Assembly (NCBI GenBank): GCA_050700835.1
Contig: JBOHDX010000068.1
Coordinates: 1-53,289 of the forward strand
DNA: 53,289 nt
Direction of reading: 5' to 3'
DNA from: JBOHDX01 sp050700835
Lineage (GTDB): Bacteria > Actinomycetota > Actinomycetes > Propionibacteriales > Nocardioidaceae
Shown here: in pieces, positions 33,876 to 42,464 of the stretch
Layout of the letters: every line of letters begins with the position of its first letter
How positions within the stretch are numbered: the first letter of the stretch is position 1
Notes under the pieces: model-generated
Told to the model about the DNA's origin: nothing
Databases searched by the model: none
The model's input: only the letters and a program-made list of their open reading frames with translations
Position numbers and translations under genes: made by a program

Positions 33876-34844
33876 TCAGCAGGTGAAGACGACCTTGCCG
33901 AACACGTCGCCCTCGGACATCGCCACGAACCCGTCCCGCGCCTGGTCCATCGGCAGCACGCGGTCGATCAAGGGGCGGGCGCCAGTCACGTCGAGGAACT
34001 CAACCAACGCGGCGAGCTCGGACCGCGTACCCATCGTCGACCCCTGCACCCGCAGCTGCAGGAAGAAGATGCGGGTCAGCTCGGCCTGTACGGGGTTGTT
34101 GCCGGAGGTGGCGCCCGAGATGACGATGGTGCCGCCCGGTCGCAGTGACTTGACCGAGTGCGACCAGGTCGCCGCGCCGACCGTCTCCATCACCGCATCG
34201 ACGCCCCCCGGCAGCCGGGCGCCCGGCTCGTACGCCTCGTGCGCGCCGATCTCGACGGCGCGACGGCGTTTCACCTCGTCGCGGCTGGTGGCATAGACCC
34301 GGATGCCGGCCGCCCTAGCCAGGGTGATCAAGGCGGTGGCGACGCCGCCACCCGCGCCCTGCACGAGCACGCTGTCGCCTGGACGGAGACCCGACTGCGT
34401 GAACAGCATCCGGTACGCCGTGAGCCACGCGGTCGGAAGGCAGGCCGCTTCCTCCCACGACAACGCCGCGGGCTTGGGCATCAGATTGCGCCGCGGCACC
34501 GCGACCTTGTCGGCGAAGCAGCCCTGATGGCGCTCCGACAGCAGCGACCGCTTCGGGTCGAGCGTCTCATCGCCGGTCCACGACGGGTCGGACAGCACCG
34601 CGTGCACGACCACCTCGTTGCCGTCCTCGTCGATGCCGGCGGCGTCGCACCCGAGGATCATCGGCAGGGCTTCCTCGCGCAGTCCCACACCACGTAGGGA
34701 CCACAGGTCGTGCTGGTTCAACGAGGCAGCCTTGAGGCGCACGGTCGTCCAACCGTCCGGTACCTCGGGGTCGGGGCGCTCACCGAGCACGAGCCCGTCC
34801 AGGGGTTGGTCCGGGCTGAACGACGACGCATAGACCGCAAACAT
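33876..34844 (-). CDS. MDR-family NAD(P)H quinone oxidoreductase-like protein
   Basis: Medium-chain dehydrogenase/reductase, 322 residues. GroES-like N-terminal part (VRLKAASLNQHDLWSLRGVG, MILGCDAAGIDEDGNEVVVHAV), then the nucleotide loop GDSVLVQGAGGGVATALITLARAAGIRVYATS near residue 160. The four-Cys structural zinc loop of classical alcohol dehydrogenases is missing and no catalytic zinc set is evident, so a quinone or enoyl reductase is more likely; substrate unknown. ATG 34844 is preceded six bases upstream by TAGGGT and has no ribosome binding site. Confidence 0.87.
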   Translation of the reverse strand: MFAVYASSFSPDQPLDGLVLGERPDPEVPDGWTTVRLKAASLNQHDLWSLRGVGLREEALPMILGCDAAGIDEDGNEVVVHAVLSDPSWTGDETLDPKRSLLSERHQGCFADKVAVPRRNLMPKPAALSWEEAACLPTAWLTAYRMLFTQSGLRPGDSVLVQGAGGGVATALITLARAAGIRVYATSRDEVKRRRAVEIGAHEAYEPGARLPGGVDAVMETVGAATWSHSVKSLRPGGTIVISGATSGNNPVQAELTRIFFLQLRVQGSTMGTRSELAALVEFLDVTGARPLIDRVLPMDQARDGFVAMSEGDVFGKVVFTC

Positions 34845-34850
34845 GACTCG

Positions 34851-34856
34851 ACCCTA
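34851..34856 (-). promoter_or_regulatory. -10 box (TAGGGT) of a leaderless promoter for the MDR gene
   Basis: Minus strand: TAGGGT, CGAGTC, ATG at 34844. The box is identical to those of the adenosyltransferase and ThDP enzyme genes. Confidence 0.65.
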
Positions 34857-34890
34857 GTGCGACTCCTGCTCACCCCCCGCTCCCCTCCGC

Positions 34891-35063
34891 CATCCGACGG
34901 CTGCGCACCCGGCCCTCACCACCCCCCTCCGCCGATCCGACAGTTACGCACCCCACCTGCCGCACCCCCCTTCGCTGATCCGACAGTTACGCACATCGGC
35001 ATTGCTACAAGATGGCCATTGGAGCAGCCTGCTCTCTGCAACGGCAGGCGTAACTGTCGGATC
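34891..35063. repeat. Dispersed 18-bp repeat (GATCCGACAGTTACGCAC), direct and inverted copies
   Basis: Perfect copies at 34934-34951 and 34977-34994, a decayed copy at 34891-34908 (CATCCGACGGCTGCGCAC), and an inverted copy at 35046-35063 (15 of 18 or better). The two orientations face each other around 34995-35045. The same motif is at 53261-53278. Confidence 0.9.
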
Positions 35064-35151
35064 AGCTGCGGGGATGGAGGGGCATGCGGAACCAGCAGCG
35101 GGGACGGAGAGGCATGCGGATCAGCGCCCGGGGGGAGCCGAGCGGCCGGGC

Positions 35152-35289
35152 GCGCAACTGTCGGATGACCGCAGGGGTGGGTTCGGCCGGGCGCGCAACT
35201 GTCGGATGACCGCAGGGATGGGTTCGGCCGGGGGCGTAACTGTCGGATGAGCGCAGGGGGCGTGGTGGGCAGGTGCGTAACTGTCGGAT
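35152..35289. repeat. 41-bp tandem repeat, four units containing the inverted 18-bp motif
   Basis: Cores GCGYAACTGTCGGAT begin at 35152, 35193, 35234 and 35275, exactly 41 bp apart. Between them lies GACCGCAGGGRTGGGTTCGG with small changes. All four point opposite to the copies at 34934 and 34977. Confidence 0.93.
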
Positions 35290-35329
35290 TAGCGCAGGGG
35301 AGGTGCGGCCGGGGGAGCAGCCACCCCCA

Positions 35330-36586
<1,257 letters not shown>

Positions 36587-36751
36587 GACGAGGCGTCCTC
36601 GCAGTCGGGAGCAGGTGCCAGGAGGGGTACGGAGGGGTACAGAGAGCCTCGTCCTGCCCATGGACCGATCAGGTCCGGCGGAGCGGCTCCACGGGGATCG
36701 CCCGCTGGCTTGAGTCTCTCACAGCGGATCCGGGTCGACAGGTGGTGGCCG

Positions 36752-37045
36752 TCACCGCCGAGGCCGCCAGGGCCACACCCGCAGAACGACGACGGCGACG
36801 ACGTCACGGTCGGAGATGGCGCCGACGGTCCACGAGTCGACACCCTCGCCCGGATTGTCGCGCTCGACCCACCAGCCGTCGTGGTCGTGCCCGGTGACCC
36901 GCTTGACGGCCACCACCCCGTCGGGAAGGCGCACGACGGCCAGCCGGCCAACCCGCGGCGTCGTGCCGTGGCGCACCAGCAGCCGGTCGCCGTCGCGGAG
37001 CGTGGGGAGCATCGACCGACCGCGAACGACCGCTAGACCCCACAC
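36752..37045 (-). CDS. sodX: Nickel superoxide dismutase maturation protease (S26 family, SodX)
   Basis: Small signal-peptidase-like protein of about 97 residues that removes the propeptide of Ni-SOD so that the His1/Cys2/Cys6 nickel site can form. The catalytic Ser is in VVRGRSMLPTLRDGDRLLV, and the Lys is in PDGVVAVKRVTGHDHDGWWVERDNP. There is no long membrane anchor, unlike leader peptidases. GTG 37045 (VWGLAVVRGRSM) follows GGAGG and is chosen; the frame is open further upstream (…EPFATLLWAGGSG) and a longer start is possible. It is divergent from sodN, with the two starts 132 bases apart. Its substrate is encoded next door. Confidence 0.87.
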   Translation of the reverse strand: MWGLAVVRGRSMLPTLRDGDRLLVRHGTTPRVGRLAVVRLPDGVVAVKRVTGHDHDGWWVERDNPGEGVDSWTVGAISDRDVVAVVVLRVWPWRPRR

Positions 37046-37110
37046 GCGTCCGACCTCCGCCTCCCGCGACCAGCGCCGCGGCGTACCCGACCGGCCGGAT
37101 CCGCCGGCCC

Positions 37111-37120
37111 AGAGTAATGT
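37111..37120. promoter_or_regulatory. Overlapping divergent -10 boxes between sodX and sodN
   Basis: AGAGTAATGT reads TACTCT on the minus strand (37111-37116, towards sodX) and TAATGT on the plus strand (37115-37120, towards sodN). Neither has a good -35. A nickel-regulator (Nur) box is not recognisable. Confidence 0.45.
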
Positions 37121-37177
37121 CGCGAACGGTTCGATTCTGCGTTCCACCATCCACGTCCAACAGGAAGGATCCCGCCC

Positions 37178-37579
37178 ATGCGTCCTCGTCTCTTCGCTCC
37201 GACGATCGAGGTTCAAGCCCACTGCGATCTGCCGTGCGGCGTGTACGACCCCGCACAGGCCAGGATCGAGGCCGAGTCCGTCAAGGCCATCATCGAGAAG
37301 ATGGCCGACAACGACGACCCGGAGTTCCGTACCCGGGCGATCTTGATCAAGGAGCAGCGCTCCGAGCTCGTCAAGCACCACCTGTGGGTGCTGTGGACGG
37401 ACTACTTCAAGCCCCCGCACTTCGAGAAGTACCCACAACTGCACCAGCTCGTGAACGAAGCCACCAAGCTCGCCGGCGCGGCCGGCACCAAGGGCGGCTC
37501 CGATCTCGGCAAGGCCGACGAGCTGCTGGCGAAGATCGACGAGATCGCCAACATCTTCGCCGAGACGAAGAAGGGCTGA
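37178..37579 (+). CDS. sodN: Nickel superoxide dismutase precursor
   Basis: Converts superoxide to O2 and H2O2; forms a hexamer of four-helix bundles. The precursor has 133 residues with a 14-residue propeptide MRPRLFAPTIEVQA, then the nickel hook HCDLPCGVY (mature His1, Cys2, Cys6; precursor 15-23). The remainder shows the helical pattern DPAQARIEAESVKAIIEKMADND...KHHLWVLWTDYFKPPHFEKYPQLHQLVNEA. The ribosome binding site AGGAAGG is 11 bases before the ATG. The processing protease gene is divergent and adjacent. The paired arrangement gives strong support to the function. Confidence 0.98.
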   Translation: MRPRLFAPTIEVQAHCDLPCGVYDPAQARIEAESVKAIIEKMADNDDPEFRTRAILIKEQRSELVKHHLWVLWTDYFKPPHFEKYPQLHQLVNEATKLAGAAGTKGGSDLGKADELLAKIDEIANIFAETKKG

Positions 37580-37690
37580 GCCGTCGTCGCGTCTGGGCGG
37601 GCGCCTTGCGTTGCGTACGCCCCGTGATGTTTGACACGATCGCAGCAGGCTGACCCCCAGCCGCGATCCAGCAAGGAGCTCATCGCCGAC

Positions 37691-38098
37691 GTGGATGCTT
37701 CCGCCGACACTCGCGGGCGACCCGCGATCGAGATGACCGTTCCGGCGGACAGCGCCTACCTGTCGGTCCTGCGCACAGCCGCCGCGGGGCTCGCTGCGCG
37801 GCTCAACTTCACCCTGGACGACATCGAGGATCTCCGGATCGCGGTCGACGAGGCCTGCTCGATGCTGCTGGCGCAGGCGGCCGGCGACTCACGAATGCAC
37901 TGCTCGTTCGTGCTCACCGACGACTCGGTCACGGTCAGCGTCAGCGCGCATGCGCCCAACCCCAAGGTCCCGAGCCGAAACGGCTTCGCGTGGACCGTCT
38001 TGACCGCGCTGGCCACCAAGGTGGACTTCGAGGTACGCGGGGCACACGAGCTCGCCATCATTCTCACCCATCGACGTCCGACCTACGGTCGCGAGTGA
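37691..38098 (+). CDS. Anti-sigma factor of the RsbW/UsfX type (degenerate GHKL ATPase)
   Basis: About 135 residues with the layout of serine-kinase anti-sigma factors: IEMTVPADSAYLSVLRTAAAGLAARLNFTLDDIEDLRIAVDEACSMLLAQA, then beta strands (MHCSFVLTDDSVTVSVSAH). The N-box normally reads EAxxN; here it is DEACSM, without the Asn, and no clear DxGxG loop is seen. It is therefore likely weak or inactive as a kinase, as judged by pattern. GTG 37691 follows AAGGAG at a long distance (12 bases); TTG 37631 is an alternative. It overlaps the sigma gene by GTGA, as with usfX-sigF in mycobacteria. Confidence 0.85.
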   Translation: MDASADTRGRPAIEMTVPADSAYLSVLRTAAAGLAARLNFTLDDIEDLRIAVDEACSMLLAQAAGDSRMHCSFVLTDDSVTVSVSAHAPNPKVPSRNGFAWTVLTALATKVDFEVRGAHELAIILTHRRPTYGRE

Positions 38099-38898
38099 TC
38101 GACACGGTGGCCGCGGAACAGCGGCAGAACGACGCGAACCGTGTTCGGGCACGTACTCGGGCGGCGCTCGTCGCCCTGTCCGGATACGACCTCGATGACC
38201 CGCGCAGATCGCCGTTGCGTGAAGAGCTGGTGGGTCTGCACCTACCCCTCGTCGAGCACCTGGCTCGGCGTTTCCGCAACCGCGGAGAGCCTCTCGACGA
38301 CTTGATCCAGGTCGGGACCATTGGGTTGCTGAAGGCGGTCGACCGGTTCGAGACCGATCGTGGAGTCGAGTTTTCGACGTACGCCACGCCGACCATCGTG
38401 GGTGAGATCAAACGCCACTTCCGGGATCGCGGTTGGTCGATCCGGGTGCCACGCCGCCTGCAGGAGATGCGGCTCGCGTTGGCCGGCGCCACCGCCGACC
38501 TGGGTCAGCAGCTCGGCCGCTCCCCCACTGTCGCCGAGCTCGCGGACCGGCTCGGCGTCAGCCAGGAGGCGGTCCTCGAGGGCCTGGAATCGGTCAACGC
38601 CTACGCCACCTTGTCGCTGGACGCCCCCGACTCCCGGGACGACCTCGGGGACTCCCACGCCGTGGTGGACTCCCTCGGGTTCGACGACGACGCGCTCGCA
38701 CACGTGGACAACCGTGAGTCCCTCAAACCACTGCTGGCCGCCCTGGAGCCACGCGACCGCACCATCTTGGTGCTGCGCTTCTTCCACGGCATGACCCAGA
38801 GCCAGATCGCCAACGAGATCGGGCTCTCGCAGATGCACGTCTCGCGCCTGTTGGCGCGCACGCTCACCCAGCTGCGTCAGGGCCTGCTCGAGGACTGA
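38095..38898 (+). CDS. RNA polymerase sigma factor, SigB/SigF family
   Basis: Stress or development sigma factor of 267 residues. Region 2: LDDLIQVGTIGLLKAVDRFETDRGVEFSTYATPTIVGEIKRHFRDRGWSIRVPRRLQE; region 3: LGQQLGRSPTVAELADRLGVSQEAVLEGLESV; region 4: RDRTILVLRFFHGMTQSQIANEIGLSQMHVSRLLARTLTQLRQGL. This is the sigma-B/F group. Its GTG start is inside the stop of the anti-sigma gene, so the two are made together. The gene stands downstream of sodN. Confidence 0.94.
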   Translation: MIDTVAAEQRQNDANRVRARTRAALVALSGYDLDDPRRSPLREELVGLHLPLVEHLARRFRNRGEPLDDLIQVGTIGLLKAVDRFETDRGVEFSTYATPTIVGEIKRHFRDRGWSIRVPRRLQEMRLALAGATADLGQQLGRSPTVAELADRLGVSQEAVLEGLESVNAYATLSLDAPDSRDDLGDSHAVVDSLGFDDDALAHVDNRESLKPLLAALEPRDRTILVLRFFHGMTQSQIANEIGLSQMHVSRLLARTLTQLRQGLLED

Positions 38899-38978
38899 CG
38901 GATGTGGCCGCCCGCTCGCCGTCAGGCGTCCGGGGGCACGTCGGCGAGCGCTCGGGTGACCGGCGGAGACTCACGACC

Positions 38979-38995
38979 ACGCCCGCGGCGGGCGT
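38979..38995. terminator. Short GC-rich hairpin after the sigma factor gene
   Basis: ACGCCCG, CGG, CGGGCGT: a perfect 7-bp stem with a 3-base loop. No U run follows, so termination is only inferred. Confidence 0.4.
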
Positions 38996-39210
38996 CAGGA
39001 TGCGCGGAGGCGCGTGGTCTGGTGTGATCATCCCTGAAGGGTAGGCAAAGTGTCCGATCGGTGACATGTGAGGCAACAGACAAGCCGCCGGGGGTTGTGT
39101 GGGCACTCCTTTCTTGCAACGATCACAGTGCTGGTCAACGGCCGGGAGCGGTCAGCGCCCGAGGCCGGCAGCCCTGTACCACCGCGAACTCTGCGGCTAC
39201 GTGGGAGTTC

Positions 39211-39224
39211 GTGAAAGCTTTCAC
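39211..39224. promoter_or_regulatory. 14-bp palindrome (GTGAAAGCTTTCAC) upstream of whiB1
   Basis: A perfect palindrome that ends 18 bases before the ATG, in a typical operator position. AAGGAG follows it at 39228-39233. Confidence 0.5.
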
Positions 39225-39242
39225 AACGAAGGAGTCGTCGCC

Positions 39243-39494
39243 ATGGATTGGCGTCACCGTTCCGCGTGCCTCGAGGAGGACCCGGAGCTGTTCTTCCCGA
39301 TCGGCAACACCGGCCCGGCCATCCTGCAGATCGAGGAGGCCAAGCAAGTGTGCCGTCGCTGCGAGGTGCGCGAGGAGTGTCTCGCGTGGGCCTTGGAGTC
39401 CGGGCAGGACCACGGCGTCTGGGGCGGCCTCAGCGAGGACGAGCGACGCACGCTCAAGCGCCGCAACGCGAGGGCCCGGATCCGGACCGCCTGA
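39243..39494 (+). CDS. whiB1: WhiB1-type iron-sulfur transcriptional regulator
   Basis: Wbl protein of 83 residues that binds a [4Fe-4S] cluster and sigma-A region 4. Cysteines C9, C37, C40 and C46 (CRRCEVREEC) and the turn GVWGG are present; the basic end KRRNARARIRTA is the DNA-binding tail. ATG 39243 (MDWRHRSACLEEDPELFFP) follows AAGGAG. It converges with a PdtaS-like kinase, the same arrangement as Rv3219-Rv3220c. WhiB1 is essential and NO-responsive in mycobacteria. Confidence 0.95.
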   Translation: MDWRHRSACLEEDPELFFPIGNTGPAILQIEEAKQVCRRCEVREECLAWALESGQDHGVWGGLSEDERRTLKRRNARARIRTA

Positions 39495-39518
39495 CCTCCC
39501 CCCACCACCTACCGACCG

Positions 39519-39556
39519 AGCCCCGCACCGTCGCACTGAGCGACGGGAGCGGGGCT
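39519..39556. terminator. Bidirectional terminator between whiB1 and the kinase gene
   Basis: Outer arms AGCCCCGC (39519-39526) and GCGGGGCT (39549-39556); inner arms CCGTCGC (39528-39534) and GCGACGG (39540-39546) with a 5-base loop. It lies in the 86-base gap between convergent genes. Confidence 0.75.
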
Positions 39557-39580
39557 TACCTCATGCCCGGGCGTGCGCGA

Positions 39581-41104
39581 TCAGGCCCGGTCCAGCGTGG
39601 CGATCCCGGGCCCTGCCGGGAGATCGGGGTCCTCGCCGATCTCGGTCAGCGGCACCCGCAGCGACACCGCTGCACCGCCTCCGGACACTCCGTTTCCGAA
39701 CTCGATGGTGCCCCCGAGCTCACCCTCCACCAGGGTGCGCACGATGGACAGGCCGAGGCTGGTCGACCCCCAGGGGTCGAAGCCGTCCGGCAGGCCCGCG
39801 CCGTCGTCCTCCACGTCGACGACAAGCTGGGACGGCGTACGCCGGGTCCGCAGACCGATGCGCCCGCCGCCACCGCGAAGCCCGTGCGTCACGGCGTTCT
39901 GGACGATCTCCGTGAGCACCATGGCCAACGGCGTGGCGATGGACGCCGGGAGCCGCCCGAACGACCCGCTCCGGTTGGTCCTCACGGTGCTGTCGCCGGC
40001 CGTGACTTCGGCGACCATCGAGACGAGTCGGTCGGCCACCTCGTCGAACGCCACCACCTCGTCGAACCCCTCTGAGAGGGTCTCGTGCACGATCGCGATC
40101 GTGCCGACGCGGCGTACCGCCTCCTCCAGGGCTGCATGCGCGTCCGGCGTCTGCGTGCGTCTGGCCTGGAGGCGGAGCAGCGCCGCCACGGTCTGCAGGT
40201 TGTTCTTCACCCGGTGGTGGATCTCCCGGATCGTGGCCTCCCGGGTGATCAGCTCGCGCTCGCGCAGCCTGAGCTCGGTGACGTCGCGGATCAAGGTCAG
40301 AGCGCCGGTCCGGCGGCCGTCTGCCAGCAACGGGATCGAGCGGACGACCAGCGAGGCGGCAGCGTTCTCCAGCTCTGCTTCCTTCGGCATCCGTCCGGAC
40401 ACTGCGATCCACACCGCCTCGGCGACTGGGGCCCGCGGCGCCGGTACGAGCTCGCGGGCGACCTCGGCGAGCTCGAGCCCCACGAGGTCCCCGGTGGCGC
40501 CGAGCCGGCGAAACGCGGAGATGGCGTTCGGGCTGGCGTATTCCACCCGTCCCTCGGGGTCGGTGCGGACGAACCCGTCGCCGACCCGCATCGCGTCGGC
40601 GAGGTCGGAGCGCTCCCCCGCGGTCGGGAACTGACCCTCGCTGATCATCTTGGTGAGGTCGACCGCAGTCTGGAGGTACGCCAGCTCCAGCCTGCTCGGG
40701 GTACGAACGCCCAGCAGGTTGGTGTTGCGGGCGATCACGCCGAGCACGTGCCCGGACCGGCGTACCGGGATCGTCTCGACCCGGACCGGGACGTGGTCGC
40801 GCCACTCGGGGTCGCCCTCGCGGCAGATCCGGCCCTCACTCCACGCGGCGTCGATCATGGGCCGGCGACCGGTGGGTACGAACGCGCCGACCAGGTCGTC
40901 GACGTAGGCGGTCGGCCCAGTGGTCGGACGCATCTGCGCACCAGCCCAAAACCCCCGGCCGCCGGCGTCGGGCAGCCACAGAACAAGGTCCGCGAAGGAC
41001 AGGTCGGCGATGATCTGCCAGTCGGCGACCAGTCGGTGCAACCACTCCAGATCGGCCGGGGCCAACCGCGTCTGGGCACGACCGACATCGTCCAACGAGG
41101 GCAC
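39581..41104 (-). CDS. pdtaS: PdtaS-like cytoplasmic sensor histidine kinase
   Basis: Soluble kinase of 507 residues. N-terminal GAF-like sensor (~1-150, ADLVLWLPDAGGRGFWAGAQMRPTT), a PAS domain (~165-275, VRTDPEGRVEYASPNAISAFRRLGATGDLVG), then a HisKA_2 helix EIHHRVKNNLQTVAALLRLQ (His296/297) and an HATPase with LTEIVQNAVTHGL and VVDVEDDGAGLPDGFDP. This is the PdtaS pattern; the usual partner PdtaR, an ANTAR RNA-binding regulator, is not in the window. GTG 41104 has TAGGCT six bases upstream. It is convergent with whiB1. Confidence 0.93.
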   Translation of the reverse strand: MPSLDDVGRAQTRLAPADLEWLHRLVADWQIIADLSFADLVLWLPDAGGRGFWAGAQMRPTTGPTAYVDDLVGAFVPTGRRPMIDAAWSEGRICREGDPEWRDHVPVRVETIPVRRSGHVLGVIARNTNLLGVRTPSRLELAYLQTAVDLTKMISEGQFPTAGERSDLADAMRVGDGFVRTDPEGRVEYASPNAISAFRRLGATGDLVGLELAEVARELVPAPRAPVAEAVWIAVSGRMPKEAELENAAASLVVRSIPLLADGRRTGALTLIRDVTELRLRERELITREATIREIHHRVKNNLQTVAALLRLQARRTQTPDAHAALEEAVRRVGTIAIVHETLSEGFDEVVAFDEVADRLVSMVAEVTAGDSTVRTNRSGSFGRLPASIATPLAMVLTEIVQNAVTHGLRGGGGRIGLRTRRTPSQLVVDVEDDGAGLPDGFDPWGSTSLGLSIVRTLVEGELGGTIEFGNGVSGGGAAVSLRVPLTEIGEDPDLPAGPGIATLDRA

Positions 41105-41110
41105 CGGATC

Positions 41111-41116
41111 AGCCTA
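41111..41116 (-). promoter_or_regulatory. -10 box (TAGGCT) of a leaderless promoter for the kinase
   Basis: Minus strand: TAGGCT, GATCCG, GTG at 41104; no Shine-Dalgarno sequence. Confidence 0.6.
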
Positions 41117-41190
41117 CCGACGCCGCCTCAGGCGTTTCGCGGCGAGCGACCCGGGACCGTCGGCTCGTGATCGCGTGCGACGATGAGTTC

Positions 41191-42120
41191 GTGTCGGAGA
41201 CGTACTGGGAATCGGTGATGGCCAGCGGCCTCGAGGTCCCCGGCAGCCGGTCGTTGGACGACCTGACCACGGAGCTGGTGACCTGGCTGGGCGACCCGAA
41301 TCCGCACAGGCGCGACGACCTGGCGTACCCGATCCTCGCGACCTGGATCAGCCACGGCGTCTATGACGAGCTGCTCGCCGGCATCGGCGACGGCATCACC
41401 GTGGGGCTCGCCTCCGGTCTGGGCAACAACGGTGACGAGACGGTGCTGCGGCGGTCATTCAGCGCGCTCGTGCTCGCCGAGATCATCGGTCGCGACAACG
41501 AGTCGCGAAGGCTGGATCCCGATGTCGTGATCCGGTGGGGCGACCGAGCGACGTCGTGGTACGTACGAGAACGCGACCTGCGGGGCTGGATCCCGCACCA
41601 CGGATGGGCGCACGCCGTGGCACATGGTGCCGACCTCGTCGGTCAGCTCGCCCGGTCGCGGCACTTCGGGGCTCTCGAGCTCACCGTGCTGCTGGACGTC
41701 GTCGCCGACCGGCTGCTGCAGCCCACGACCTACGCCTGGCGGCATGGTGAGGACGACCGGCTTGCCTATGCCGTGATGACGATCCTGCATCGCAACCTCG
41801 TGTCCATGTCGATCCTCGAACCGTGGATCGCGCGGCTCGGCCAGGGAATGCGCGAGCCGTTGACCCGCGGTCAGAGCACGGGTGAGTGGCCGAGCCCTGC
41901 CGCGGCCAACACCGGCGGCTTCCTGCGCGCGCTGCATCTTCAGCTCGCGCTGGGGGTGCACGGCCGACCGGACGTCACCGACGACGCGATGCTGTTCGGC
42001 ATGCCGCCACAGGGGCGGACCGACCTGATCCTCGCCGTCCTGGAGCAGCTTCGCAGCGGAAACCAGTGGCTGTTCCGCAAGCGCTCGGACGTCGCACCGG
42101 TGCCAGCCAGTCGAGGCTGA
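41191..42120 (+). CDS. DUF2785 domain protein
   Basis: Helical protein of about 309 residues with no membrane segment. Characteristic blocks are DDLAYPILATWISHGVYDELL, VRERDLRGWIPHHGWAHAVAHGADLVGQLARS, and WRHGEDDRLAYAVMTILHR, which match the DUF2785 family (from memory). The function is unknown; the paired His residues in HHGWAHAVAHGAD could hold a metal. GTG 41191 with GATGAG upstream is the favoured start; GTG 41167 is possible. It is divergent from the kinase, with a gap of less than 90 bases. Confidence 0.8.
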   Translation: MSETYWESVMASGLEVPGSRSLDDLTTELVTWLGDPNPHRRDDLAYPILATWISHGVYDELLAGIGDGITVGLASGLGNNGDETVLRRSFSALVLAEIIGRDNESRRLDPDVVIRWGDRATSWYVRERDLRGWIPHHGWAHAVAHGADLVGQLARSRHFGALELTVLLDVVADRLLQPTTYAWRHGEDDRLAYAVMTILHRNLVSMSILEPWIARLGQGMREPLTRGQSTGEWPSPAAANTGGFLRALHLQLALGVHGRPDVTDDAMLFGMPPQGRTDLILAVLEQLRSGNQWLFRKRSDVAPVPASRG

Positions 42121-42194
42121 GCCGCCGCTGCCCCTTCCCGCCCTCGCCCCATTAGTCCTAGTGTGTCGGCGGTCCCCTGCCGAAGAGGTGAGCT

Positions 42195-42464
42195 ATGTCC
42201 GCGAACGCCCCGACCCGCTCCCGACCGCCGAACCGCATCCTGCTGATCCCCGCGGGAGTGCTGCTCGCCGTCGCCATCGTTGTCCCGCTCCTCGTCTCCA
42301 CCTACGCCAAGGCGACGCCCGATCTCGATGGCATCCCGTTCTTCTTCTGGTACCAGTTCCTGCTGATCCCGATCGCCGCGGTGCTCACCGTCTCGGCGTA
42401 CCTCCTGGTCGAGCGGCACGACCGCCCCAGGCCGGTTGACCCGTCCGACGAGGACGCAGCATGA
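42195..42464 (+). CDS. DUF3311 small membrane subunit of a monocarboxylate transporter
   Basis: Protein of 89 residues with two hydrophobic segments (RILLIPAGVLLAVAIVVPLLV and FFFWYQFLLIPIAAVLTVSAYLLVERH). It is the DUF3311 protein that accompanies MctP-like sodium/solute symporters. GAAGAGGTGAGCT precedes the ATG at 42195. A TAGTGT at 42159-42164 may be the -10 box. It overlaps the symporter gene by four bases (ATGA). Confidence 0.9.
   Translation: MSANAPTRSRPPNRILLIPAGVLLAVAIVVPLLVSTYAKATPDLDGIPFFFWYQFLLIPIAAVLTVSAYLLVERHDRPRPVDPSDEDAA

Larger units (their letters stand above)
38899..39242. other. 344-bp gap upstream of whiB1
   Basis: It contains a stem with CTGACGG/CCGTCAG arms over the sigma gene stop (38895-38901, 38919-38925), a tight GC hairpin at 38979-38995, and a 14-bp palindrome near whiB1. 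No -10/-35 pair for whiB1 could be fixed with confidence. Confidence 0.5.

Noticed and set aside
33713..33886. Short plus-strand frame overlapping the DUF6104 stop (GTGA)
   Set aside because: 57 residues without family likeness, and it runs into the 3' end of the MDR gene on the other strand.
37080..37177. Nickel regulator (Nur) box at sodN
   Set aside because: No TTGCAA half-sites with the expected spacing were found.
37631..37660. TTGACA at 37631 as -35 of the anti-sigma gene
   Set aside because: No TANNNT is found 16-19 bases downstream; the six bases there are CCCCCA-like.
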